DNA from: Aphodovivens sp036306585
Lineage (GTDB): Bacteria > Actinomycetota > Coriobacteriia > Coriobacteriales > Eggerthellaceae
Direction of reading: 5' to 3'
Length of the DNA stretch: 64,000 nucleotides
NCBI GenBank assembly: GCA_036306585.1
Contig: JAXJZF010000005.1
Span: forward strand, 62,001 to 126,000
The notes under the pieces are model-generated. The model ran no database searches. It worked only from the letters and a program-made list of their open reading frames with translations, and had not been told where the DNA came from. Shown piece after piece: positions 34,993 through 42,084 of this stretch. A program made the translations under genes and the position numbers. Numbering within the stretch: the stretch's first letter is position 1; each line of letters begins with the position of its first letter.

Positions 34993-35959
34993 GCTCTCGC
35001 CCCTGGCGAGCGTGTCTGCCACGCGCGAGACGCTCGCGCGCCACGGCCTCGCCACTAAGAAATCGCTCGGGCAGAACTTCCTCATCAATGACGATATCCT
35101 GGCTAAGATCGTCTCGCTTGCCGAGCTGGGCGAGTCTGACGCCGTGTTGGAAGTGGGGCCTGGCATTGGAACGCTCACCATCGCGCTGTTGAAGCACGCC
35201 CGTTGCGTGGTGTCGGTGGAGCGCGACCCCGACCTTCCCCAGGTACTCGAGGAGACATGCGCTCCGTGGGGCGACCGTTTCGCGCTCATCCAAAAAGATG
35301 CGCTCGACCTGGGCGCAGGCGAGCTGAAAGAGGCGTTCTCAGAGATGGGATGCGACGATACCGCCCCGGCGAAGCTCGTTGCGAACCTGCCGTATGCGGT
35401 TGCTGCCACGGTGGTGCTGGGCTTCTTCCAGCGGTTTCCCTCCCTGCAAAGCGCGACGGTGATGGTGCAGAAGGAGGTGGCCGATCGCATGGCCGCCGAG
35501 CCCGGCAGCAAGAACTACGGCGCCTACACGGTGAAGCTGGGCCTATACGCCCAGCCGGCGGGGCGTTTCTTGGTGTCCCCGGGGAACTTCTTCCCGCCGC
35601 CGCATGTGGACAGCTCGGTCATCCGGCTGGACCGGCGCACGCCGGAAGCCGTTCTTGCCGCCGTCGAGGATGCCGAGCGGGAGGGGGCCCCGCTCGCTCC
35701 AACACGCGACGAAGCGGTGGAGAAACTGGTGGCCGCCACGTGCATCATGGCGGATGCCGCCTTCGCCACCCGGCGTAAGACGCTGTCCAATTCCTGCAAA
35801 ACCTACTTTTCCGGGCGCGGCGCGGAGGGCAAGGCGGTTGCCGCCGCGTTGCCTCAGCTGTTCGAACATGCAGGTATCGATTCTAGACGTCGGGGCGAGT
35901 CCCTCTCGCAGGATGAATTCATCGCCTTAGGCCTTGCACTGATTGTCGATCGCGGTTGA
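34985..35959 (+). CDS. rsmA: 16S rRNA (adenine(1518)-N6/adenine(1519)-N6)-dimethyltransferase
   Basis: A 324-aa KsgA/RsmA enzyme that dimethylates two adenines near the 3' end of 16S rRNA. Motifs: KKSLGQNFLIN (about 19-29), the SAM loop VLEVGPGIGTLTIALL (about 52-67), VSVERD, and the catalytic NLPYAVAATVVL (about 130-141). An extra 20-30 residues precede the domain-2 motif VDSSVIRLDRR region, and a C-terminal extension makes it longer than the usual 270-290. The GTG start at 34985 follows GAGGCGG and overlaps the flavodoxin-like gene's end. Confidence 0.95.
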   Translation: MDRLSPLASVSATRETLARHGLATKKSLGQNFLINDDILAKIVSLAELGESDAVLEVGPGIGTLTIALLKHARCVVSVERDPDLPQVLEETCAPWGDRFALIQKDALDLGAGELKEAFSEMGCDDTAPAKLVANLPYAVAATVVLGFFQRFPSLQSATVMVQKEVADRMAAEPGSKNYGAYTVKLGLYAQPAGRFLVSPGNFFPPPHVDSSVIRLDRRTPEAVLAAVEDAEREGAPLAPTRDEAVEKLVAATCIMADAAFATRRKTLSNSCKTYFSGRGAEGKAVAAALPQLFEHAGIDSRRRGESLSQDEFIALGLALIVDRG

Positions 35960-36018
35960 TTTATCGGAGTTTTCGAAAGGAACGCACGGTAAAAGCGCTG
36001 GCTCTTGACGGGCATGAT

Positions 36019-36039
36019 AAAATGAGCACTTGTCATTTT
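36019..36039. promoter_or_regulatory. Dyad in the veg promoter region
   Basis: AAAATGA (36019-36025) and TCATTTT (36033-36039) are perfect inverted copies with a 7-base centre, 32 bases before the veg ATG. TTGACG at 36005-36010 is a good -35, but no -10 at 16-18 bases is convincing. The dyad could be an operator or a short terminator for rsmA. Confidence 0.4.
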
Positions 36040-36070
36040 GCTATGCTGGTTAGAGCGAGGTTGTTAGAAG

Positions 36071-36415
36071 ATGGATTTAGCTAAGCAAGCCGGAATCGTT
36101 GACTCCATCCATGATAGGCTGAATGATCTGGTTGGTCAACGCCTCAAGGTGCGCGCGAATATGGGCCGCTCCAAGATCGTTGAAAGCGAGGGCGTGCTAA
36201 CTCAGGTGCATCCGCAGCTGTTCATCATGGAGGTCGATCGTAAACGCGGTCGCACGGCGCGTCAGTCCTACCAGTTCGTCGATATCCTCACGGGCGTGGT
36301 CGAGCTTTCGCAGGACGGCAAGCCGTTGTTCGAGCCTTTCATCACCGATGACAGCGAGTCCGATTCCCGTATGGAGAAGGAAGAGGAGCGCGAGGAGGAG
36401 AAAGTCCTGTCGTAA
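36071..36415 (+). CDS. veg: Veg family protein
   Basis: A 114-aa protein similar to Bacillus Veg (DUF1021), a small SH3-like-barrel protein; in Bacillus it lies near ksgA and affects biofilm matrix gene expression. The conserved part is RLNDLVGQRLKVRANMGRSK and the following beta strands (SEGVLTQVHPQLFIMEVDRK). The C-terminal 25 residues are strongly acidic. It follows rsmA here as in Bacillus, which supports the call. A strong terminator starts 22 bases downstream. Confidence 0.85.
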   Translation: MDLAKQAGIVDSIHDRLNDLVGQRLKVRANMGRSKIVESEGVLTQVHPQLFIMEVDRKRGRTARQSYQFVDILTGVVELSQDGKPLFEPFITDDSESDSRMEKEEEREEEKVLS

Positions 36416-36436
36416 AGGGACTTTCTGGCTAGAGTG

Positions 36437-36470
36437 CGAAAAGCGGGCGCCGTCGGGCGCTCGCTTTTCG
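36437..36470 (+). terminator. Rho-independent terminator after veg
   Basis: A 15-bp stem with one G-T pair (36437-36451 with 36456-36470), GTCG loop and a TTT tail. The A-rich left arm makes it usable from the opposite strand too, behind the Hpt gene that ends at 36513. Confidence 0.9.
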
Positions 36471-36512
36471 TTTCCGGGGATTTCGCCGTGCAAAGGGCAC
36501 GTGATGGAAGGT

Positions 36513-36866
36513 TTAGCTGTTGCGTGCCGTGATGGCTTCTTGAGTGGCGGCGTAGGCGCTATCGATCGCAGGCATCAATGCAGCTGCCTCGTCCCACTTG
36601 CCGGTGCGAAGCAGCTCGAGCTGCTTCGACGCCAGCTCGTAGAGCGGTTTCATCGATAGATTCCCGCACGTTCCTTTAAGGGAGTGGGCGGCGGCTATGG
36701 CCGCGTCGGCATCGTGCGTATCGATGGCGGCGTGCAGGTTGGCGTGCTGCTGGTCGTTGGAGAACATGCCGAGCAGTCGATCGAACAGCGCCTCGTTGCC
36801 CATGACACGTTGCAGCGCTTCATCCATATCGATGCCTGCCTGCTCGAGAACAGTGCGGTTCAGCAT
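36513..36866 (-). CDS. Hpt (histidine phosphotransfer) domain protein
   Basis: A 117-aa single-domain phosphotransfer protein. The phospho-accepting histidine is in AAHSLKGTCGNLSM (about 60-73), the Hpt hallmark, inside a four-helix bundle of normal size. It would relay phosphate between a hybrid sensor kinase and a response regulator, but neither is encoded nearby. Start ATG at 36864-36866 follows AGGGGG; the frame upstream to 36908 is open but less likely. Confidence 0.85.
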   Translation of the reverse strand: MLNRTVLEQAGIDMDEALQRVMGNEALFDRLLGMFSNDQQHANLHAAIDTHDADAAIAAAHSLKGTCGNLSMKPLYELASKQLELLRTGKWDEAAALMPAIDSAYAATQEAITARNS

Positions 36867-37028
36867 GGTCGCCCCCTGTGGTCGTATGATGTCGTGTGCT
36901 GGAATCACGTTTCTGATCAGTATACCTGCGTAGAATGGCGTTCGATGGCCTGTTTTGGAAGAAGACGAGGCGCAGGAGGCGGCGAGCGTGGGAGTTTTGC
37001 GGCGAAGCTCCGAATGACGCCGCGATAT

Positions 37029-37057
37029 TTGACAAACGATTCAAAGAGGTGCACAAT
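37029..37057 (+). promoter_or_regulatory. Promoter of the tRNA-Ala gene
   Basis: A perfect TTGACA at 37029-37034 and CACAAT at 37052-37057 with a 17-base spacer. The start would fall about 20 bases before the tRNA. Confidence 0.7.
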
Positions 37058-37085
37058 ACTGCCCTGCGCTTCGGCGCAAACCCAT

Positions 37086-37161
37086 GGGGATGTAGCTCAG
37101 CTGGGAGAGCATCACGTTCGCAACGTGGGGGTCGTGGGTTCGAATCCCATCATCTCCACCA
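37086..37161 (+). tRNA. tRNA-Ala (anticodon CGC)
   Basis: A complete cloverleaf with genomically encoded CCA (37159-37161). The acceptor stem is GGGGATG/CATCTCC and contains the G3-U70 pair that marks alanine tRNAs. The D arm is GCTCAGCTGGGAGAGC, the anticodon loop TTCGCAA (anticodon CGC, reading GCG codons) and the T loop TTCGAAT. It is a single-gene transcript with its own promoter and terminator. Confidence 0.97.
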
Positions 37162-37169
37162 TGGAAACC

Positions 37170-37204
37170 AAACGGGCCTGGATATGCTCCAGGCTCGTTT
37201 TTTT
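37170..37204 (+). terminator. Rho-independent terminator after tRNA-Ala
   Basis: A 13-bp stem (37170-37182 with 37188-37200, one G-T pair) with loop TATGC and a run of seven Ts ending at 37204. Confidence 0.9.
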
Positions 37205-37301
37205 ATGCAGTGATGGGGGATTCGAACCCATGATAAACAAAAAGCCGCCGTCGCCGATGGACGATCCATGGGCGACGGCGGCTGCAAGATGCTTTCAAGC
37301 G

Positions 37302-37919
37302 CTAGCGGATGAAGTTCGTCTTGATGGGGACTTCGTGCTGGGGGAACGCGATGCCAGCAGAACGACCCGCTTCGATGCACTTCAGCATCCAAGCGATGTT
37401 GCGCGCCAGGGTGCGCATGGTCTGCATGCCCTCCTCGTCTTGGCGAACCTGCTCAGGGGTGTTTCCGTGCACCTGGTTCCAATACTGCGAGGTGGCAATG
37501 GGCATGCTGTTCATTCCGAAGTACTTGTTCAGCACATCGTAGCTTGCCGATGCCCCGCCACGGCGGCAGCTTACCACTGCGGCGCCAACCTTGCCGGCGA
37601 ATCCGCTGCCCGCATAGAACAGGCGGTCCAGGAACGCGTGAATTTGCCCGCTGGGGCCGCTGTAGTACACCGGCGAGCCCACCACGATGCCGTCGATCTC
37701 CGGCAGCTCATCGACGATTTGGTTTACCTGGTCGTCGAAGATGCACTTCCCGGTTTTGCTGCAGGTGCCGCAGGCAGTGCAGCCCGCCACGGGCTTGGCG
37801 CCCACCCAGACAATCTCGGTCTGGATATCTTCTGCCTCCAGCGTGTCGGCGACTTCCTTCAGAGCCGTGTAGGTGCAGCCTTCCTTATGGGGGCTGCCGT
37901 TGATCAAAAGAACCTTCAT
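37302..37919 (-). CDS. Flavodoxin family protein (NADPH-dependent FMN reductase type)
   Basis: A 205-aa flavoprotein of the iron-sulfur flavoprotein/FMN-reductase family. FMN loop LLINGSPHKEGCTYTALKEV (about 4-23), Cys motif AGCTACGTCSKTGKC (about 50-64), and VVGSPVYYSGPSGQIHAFLD near 83. The C-terminus (GNTPEQVRQDEEGMQTMRTL and the segment after) matches a well-spread clade of anaerobe flavoproteins. Start ATG at 37917-37919 with AAGGAGA. It is followed upstream by the EFR1-type ferredoxin gene in the same direction (60-base gap), so the two may be co-transcribed and exchange electrons. Confidence 0.85.
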   Translation of the reverse strand: MKVLLINGSPHKEGCTYTALKEVADTLEAEDIQTEIVWVGAKPVAGCTACGTCSKTGKCIFDDQVNQIVDELPEIDGIVVGSPVYYSGPSGQIHAFLDRLFYAGSGFAGKVGAAVVSCRRGGASASYDVLNKYFGMNSMPIATSQYWNQVHGNTPEQVRQDEEGMQTMRTLARNIAWMLKCIEAGRSAGIAFPQHEVPIKTNFIR

Positions 37920-37979
37920 CGCGATCTCCTTTTCTTCTCTAAAGCGAAACGGCAACAGGGTCGTTGCGATTCGTCGTTC

Positions 37980-38747
37980 CTAGAAATACTCGTTCTCCTT
38001 CGCGGGGTCCGCGGTTTTCGCCAGCATGGCTGCCGCGCCGGCCAGGAGCTGCTCGGGCAGAGAGCGTGCGCCCACCGGGCACACGCTGATGCAGCGCAGG
38101 CACGAGATGCACTTCTCCGGGTCGGTGGTGTTGGGTGCGTCCTCGGGGATCGCTAGCGCCGGGCATGACCGTGCACAGGTGCCGCATCGCACGCAATCCT
38201 CCGATGCCGCAGGGGCGATGCCGGGACGCGCTCCGGTGCCCATCTCGCCCTTGAATTGGAATGCTGGGGCGTCTTCGATGCCGTTCATGTCCGCCAGCCG
38301 CTGGGCGACGATGCCGGCGAACTCCTTCGCGCCGTCCAGGTCGGCGGTGCTCGGGCGGTCGGGTGCGATGGAGGTCACGATGGAATGGCGCGCAACCAGC
38401 GCCGCTGCGCCCACAGTGGCGAAGCCCTTGTCGGCCAGCTTACCGCTCGCCTCCAGCAGCGCATTGTCGTAGTCACGCGCACCGTACACTGCCAACACCA
38501 CTGCCGGTGTGTTGGCGCCCTGCACGTTTGCCAGACGCTCCCACACGAAGGAGGGAGCGTAACCGGCATACACCGGCACTGCCAGCACCAAGAGGTCGTG
38601 CTCGCCCAGCGTTAGGCTCAGGTCCTCACGCTGGGAGATCGCGTGATAGGCGGCGGGGAAGGGAAGGGTTCCGGCGAACGCCTGAGCATATTTCTCTGTG
38701 GTCCCCGTGCCGCTGAAGCACAGCACAGTGGCGGATTCGATGTTCAT
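37980..38747 (-). CDS. EFR1-type ferrodoxin: flavodoxin domain plus dicluster 4Fe-4S domain
   Basis: A 255-aa electron carrier. The N-terminal half is flavodoxin-like (LCFSGTGTTEKYAQAFAG for the FMN loop, AVPVYAGYAPSFVWERL). The C-terminal part has two 4Fe-4S runs, CVRCGTCARSCPALAI (about 185-200) and CISCLRCISVCPVGA (about 214-228). This domain order is the EFR1 family of anaerobes. SD GAGGGGG is five bases before the ATG at 38747. It probably shuttles electrons for the adjacent FMN protein. Confidence 0.88.
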   Translation of the reverse strand: MNIESATVLCFSGTGTTEKYAQAFAGTLPFPAAYHAISQREDLSLTLGEHDLLVLAVPVYAGYAPSFVWERLANVQGANTPAVVLAVYGARDYDNALLEASGKLADKGFATVGAAALVARHSIVTSIAPDRPSTADLDGAKEFAGIVAQRLADMNGIEDAPAFQFKGEMGTGARPGIAPAASEDCVRCGTCARSCPALAIPEDAPNTTDPEKCISCLRCISVCPVGARSLPEQLLAGAAAMLAKTADPAKENEYF

Positions 38748-38875
38748 GGTTGCCCCCTCAAGCTTGGATTCTCGCCCGCATGCGCAGGCGCGCTTTCTGC
38801 AAAATGGATGCTACACCGCCGCCCGCCCCCGCGCAATCGAACACGACGGGATCGACCGTTCTGATCGCGGTGGGT

Positions 38876-39910
38876 TCAGCTTTCGCTTCTCTCCAGGCGT
38901 GCGATCGCCCATTCGATAGCCTTGCGCACCGGTGGATTGCCGGCGGCTTCGAGGGCGCGGCGCAGCGCAGGTAAATGCGACGGATCGCCGGAGTTGCCCA
39001 GGGCGATGGCAGCGTTGCGCCTGAAGATGTCCAGATCCTTGATGTAGTTGTACATGATGGGATGGATCGTTTCGCGGTAATACTCGTCGTCGAGCGCGAG
39101 TATCTTCTCGAGGTCGAACTTTTGCGCGAGCAGGTCGAGGAACGCATCGCGGCGTTTGGGTCCTTCGAGCACTGCGCGGTTACGCGGGCAGGCGAGCTGG
39201 CATTCGTCGCAGCCGTGGATGCGCTGTCCCAGCTGAGCCCACACCTCCTCTTGCGCGCCGAGCTCGAAGCGCTGGTTGTTGAACAGGATGCAGCGGTCCA
39301 GCATCAGCCGGCGCGGCCCGGCGATGGCTTGGGTGGGGCAGGCATGGATGCACCGCTCGCAGCCTTCGGGGCATTCGCATCGGAAGGTGGGTTGGTCGCA
39401 TTCCAGCTTCGCGGTGGTGAGGAAGGTGACCAGGATGTTGAACGAACCGTCTTCCGGCGTATAGGCGAAGTTGTTGCGTCCCAAGGTGACCACGCCCGCT
39501 TCGGCGCAGGCGAGTCTTTGGGGGAGGTTGAACTGGTTGCGGTCGATGTTCAGTCCCAGGTCTTCCAAGGCGCGGGCGAACGCCTCGATCTGCACGCCGT
39601 GCTGCATGTCGGCGGGCGGGGTGTAGGTGCGCGAGAGGTAGGTGCGCGCAACCGAAGGCGTGAGAGTTTCCGGGTAGTCGATGCCGCCGTAGCCCAGGGT
39701 GGCGCAGATGATCGATTGCGCCTGCGGGTGGAGCGTTTTGGTACGTGCGATCCTGCGCAGCAGCGACGTTTCGGTGGCGGTGAACGGCGCGTAGTCCGGG
39801 CGACCGAGGATGTCGCGCTCGTAGTCCTCGTAATCATGGGCGGGCGCGATGCCCACGTGCGTGAACCCCAGCTCAAACCCTGCGCTCTTTATCTTCTCCT
39901 CGATCTTCAT
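38876..39910 (-). CDS. QueG-like epoxyqueuosine reductase family protein
   Basis: A 344-aa protein related to QueG, the cobalamin-dependent reductase that makes queuosine from epoxyqueuosine. The N-terminal DUF1730-like domain is followed by the cluster runs CPEGCERCIHACPTQAI (about 177-193) and CDECQLACPRN (about 232-242), then a HEAT-like helical C-terminus (about 290-340, DIFRRNAAIALGNSGDPSHL). It is slightly shorter than E. coli QueG. SD GGGAGG lies upstream of ATG 39910. No other queuosine gene is near, so a related corrinoid/FeS reductase role remains possible. Confidence 0.75.
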   Translation of the reverse strand: MKIEEKIKSAGFELGFTHVGIAPAHDYEDYERDILGRPDYAPFTATETSLLRRIARTKTLHPQAQSIICATLGYGGIDYPETLTPSVARTYLSRTYTPPADMQHGVQIEAFARALEDLGLNIDRNQFNLPQRLACAEAGVVTLGRNNFAYTPEDGSFNILVTFLTTAKLECDQPTFRCECPEGCERCIHACPTQAIAGPRRLMLDRCILFNNQRFELGAQEEVWAQLGQRIHGCDECQLACPRNRAVLEGPKRRDAFLDLLAQKFDLEKILALDDEYYRETIHPIMYNYIKDLDIFRRNAAIALGNSGDPSHLPALRRALEAAGNPPVRKAIEWAIARLERSES

Positions 39911-40002
39911 GGGCGCCTCCCCGTTCGCGGTTAGTGCGATTCTAGGGCTTCCCCGGACGCCTGTCGATGGAGGCTGTTTCCGAGCTTGCGTCTTCTGCTA
40001 CG

Positions 40003-40044
40003 AAAAAGCCCCGCCCCTTCGCGCATTGCGCGTTGGGGCGGGGC
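40003..40044 (-). terminator. Rho-independent terminator of the sodium:amino-acid symporter gene
   Basis: On the minus strand GGGGCGGGGC-type arms (40035-40044 with 40008-40017, perfect 10 bp) enclose a second small stem (CGCGC/GCGCG) and are followed by five Ts (40007 to 40003). Confidence 0.85.
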
Positions 40045-40075
40045 CTGCTACGGCAGATGGGAGGCTTCGGCGCGC

Positions 40076-41563
40076 CTAGGCTCCGGCGCCTTCGGGCTTG
40101 GGGGATTTCCAATCGGCGGAGTCATCGCCGCGCGGCGCCATCTTGCTCTCATCGCCGCCGGCTGCCTTCAAGCGGCGGAAGTAGTCCTTGGCCTCCTTGG
40201 CCACCACGCCCGACAGCGCGAATAGCGCCACCATATTGGGAACGGCCATGCACGCATTGAAGATATCGGCGATGGTCCATACGGCCGAAACCGTCATGTA
40301 CGGGCCGATGAAGATGCAGGCGATGTAGAGCCAGCGGTACGCCAGCACGGCTTTCTGGTTGCGCCCGCTGAGGTACTCAAGGCAGCGCTCGCCGTAGTAG
40401 TTCCAACCCAGGATGGTGGTGAAGCCGAATAGCGCCAGGCACACCATCAAAACGAACGATACCGCTTCGGAAGGAACGAACGGCAGGCCGGCTTGGAACG
40501 CCGCTGTGGTAACCGCCGCACCCTCCAGGCCGATCTCGTAGGTGTCGGTGAGCACGAGCGCCAAACCCGTCATCGAGCAGATGATGATGGAGTCGATGAA
40601 TGTCTGCGTCATGGAGACCATGCCCTGGCGCGTGGGCTCCTTGGTCTGAGCGGCGGCTGCGGCGATGGGGGCCGATCCCAGGCCCGCTTCGTTGGCGAAG
40701 ATACCGCGTGCCAGGCCCAGTTGCATGGCGATGAGGATGGCGCCCAACATGCCGCCTCCAAATGCTTGCAAGCCGAATGCGTGGGTGACGATCGTGTAGA
40801 ACGCGGCGGGGATCTTATCTATGTTGTAGATGATCAGTGTGAACGAGAAGAGAAGGAACACGACAACCATTGCCGGCACCACGCGTTCGGAAACATGGGC
40901 GATGCGCTTCACGCCCCCGATTATCACCAGCCCGGCGAACACCGCGGTAACGAGCCCGCCGATAACTGCAGCGATGGAGATGTCTATGCCGAATAGATTC
41001 ACCATATGCTGGCTGTTCGGATCGAAGAAGCCTACGACTGCGCTTGAAATGGAGTTGACCTGGGTGAACGTTCCGATGCCGAACAGGCCGACGCACATGC
41101 CGAAGAATGCGAACACCTTCGCCAGCCATTTCCATTTAGGCCCCATGCCGTTCTCGATGTAGTAGAAAGGGCCGCCCAGCACATGGCCGTTTTTGTCGGT
41201 GGTGCGGTACTTCACTGCCAAAAGGCCCTCGGAGAACTTGGTGGCCATGCCGAACAGCGCCGCCATCCACATCCAGAACAGCGCGCCCGGACCACCGGTG
41301 ACCACTGCCGTGGCGATGCCCACGATGTTGCCCGTGCCGACCGTTGCCGACATGGCGGTGCACATGGCGGCGAAGCTGGTGATCTCGCCTTGCCCGTCTT
41401 TCTCGTTGCTGAAGGTGTAGCGCAGCGCGCGCGGTAGCCAGGGGAATTGCAGCGCATGCAGGCGGATGGTCAGGAAGATGCCGCCCAAAAGGATGAGCGC
41501 GATCAACGGCGGACCCCAAACGAAGGTGTCGATGGTGCCCAGTATGCTTTCGAAGGTTTCCAT
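40076..41563 (-). CDS. Sodium:alanine/glycine symporter, AgcS (DAACS/AGCS) family
   Basis: A 495-aa inner-membrane protein with about 10-11 transmembrane helices. Family motifs: ATVGTGNIVGIATAVVTGGPG (read here as two pieces, TVGTGNIVGIA and VTGGPGALFWMW), GGPFYYIENGMG and ARGIFANEAGLGSAPIAAAA. It imports alanine or glycine with Na+. The C-terminal 35 residues are polar and cytosolic. A glycine riboswitch (41694-41790) in its leader indicates that glycine is the regulated ligand and probably the substrate. Start ATG at 41563; the ribosome site AGAGGGGAAAG can be masked by an upstream complementary stretch. Confidence 0.93.
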   Translation of the reverse strand: METFESILGTIDTFVWGPPLIALILLGGIFLTIRLHALQFPWLPRALRYTFSNEKDGQGEITSFAAMCTAMSATVGTGNIVGIATAVVTGGPGALFWMWMAALFGMATKFSEGLLAVKYRTTDKNGHVLGGPFYYIENGMGPKWKWLAKVFAFFGMCVGLFGIGTFTQVNSISSAVVGFFDPNSQHMVNLFGIDISIAAVIGGLVTAVFAGLVIIGGVKRIAHVSERVVPAMVVVFLLFSFTLIIYNIDKIPAAFYTIVTHAFGLQAFGGGMLGAILIAMQLGLARGIFANEAGLGSAPIAAAAAQTKEPTRQGMVSMTQTFIDSIIICSMTGLALVLTDTYEIGLEGAAVTTAAFQAGLPFVPSEAVSFVLMVCLALFGFTTILGWNYYGERCLEYLSGRNQKAVLAYRWLYIACIFIGPYMTVSAVWTIADIFNACMAVPNMVALFALSGVVAKEAKDYFRRLKAAGGDESKMAPRGDDSADWKSPKPEGAGA

Positions 41564-41693
41564 TGCTTTGCTTTCCCCTCTCCGTCGGCTGGTCTTATGC
41601 GGTGCCCGCCCGAGGTTCTGGGGAAAGGGAAGAGGAAGCGCGCGGTTGGAACCGGGAGCCGCAATGCCTTGGGCGCTGCGGGGCCAACCGTGT

Positions 41694-41790
41694 AGCTCTC
41701 TGTCCTTTTGCCTGAGAGTTTCGGCGGAGGCTCATCGCCTGCCTGCCTTGCCCCTTCGGCACCCGGTTGGGCCGGGATTCTCCAGAGGTC
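41694..41790 (-). promoter_or_regulatory. Glycine riboswitch (single aptamer)
   Basis: Read on the minus strand the leader contains the conserved glycine aptamer blocks in order: CTCTGGAGAATCCCGG, a short hairpin, TGCCGAAGGGGCAAG, and AACTCTCAGGCAAAAGGACA followed by GAG. It lies 131 bases upstream of the symporter ATG. Only one aptamer is present, as in the singlet type that often turns transporter genes off. The expression platform appears translational: GGGGAAAG in the ribosome binding region (41571-41578) is exactly complementary to CTTTCCCC at 41620-41627. CGGTTGG and CCAACCG, further upstream on the minus strand, form another dyad between aptamer and platform. Confidence 0.92.
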
Positions 41791-42084
41791 CCATCCACAT
41801 CCAGTCTCCAATGGATCCAGGATGCTTCGGCGGGATGCGCTATGCGATTAGGTATGCGCCTATTGTAGGGGTGTGCGGCGGGTTGTCAAACCCCATCGGC
41901 AAACGGCGGTTCCGGGCGCTTGCAACGCGCGGCGTCGTTGCGGGCTTGTTTCAGGGCACTGCTCCGCCGCTTCCCGCCTGCGACGATGCAGGCAGCGGGA
42001 AAAACCTTTATAGTGAAGCCGACGAACGGAAGAGATCTAGGCGGAGCCGCAGAAAGGGCGCCGCCCTTGCAAGGAGCACCTACA

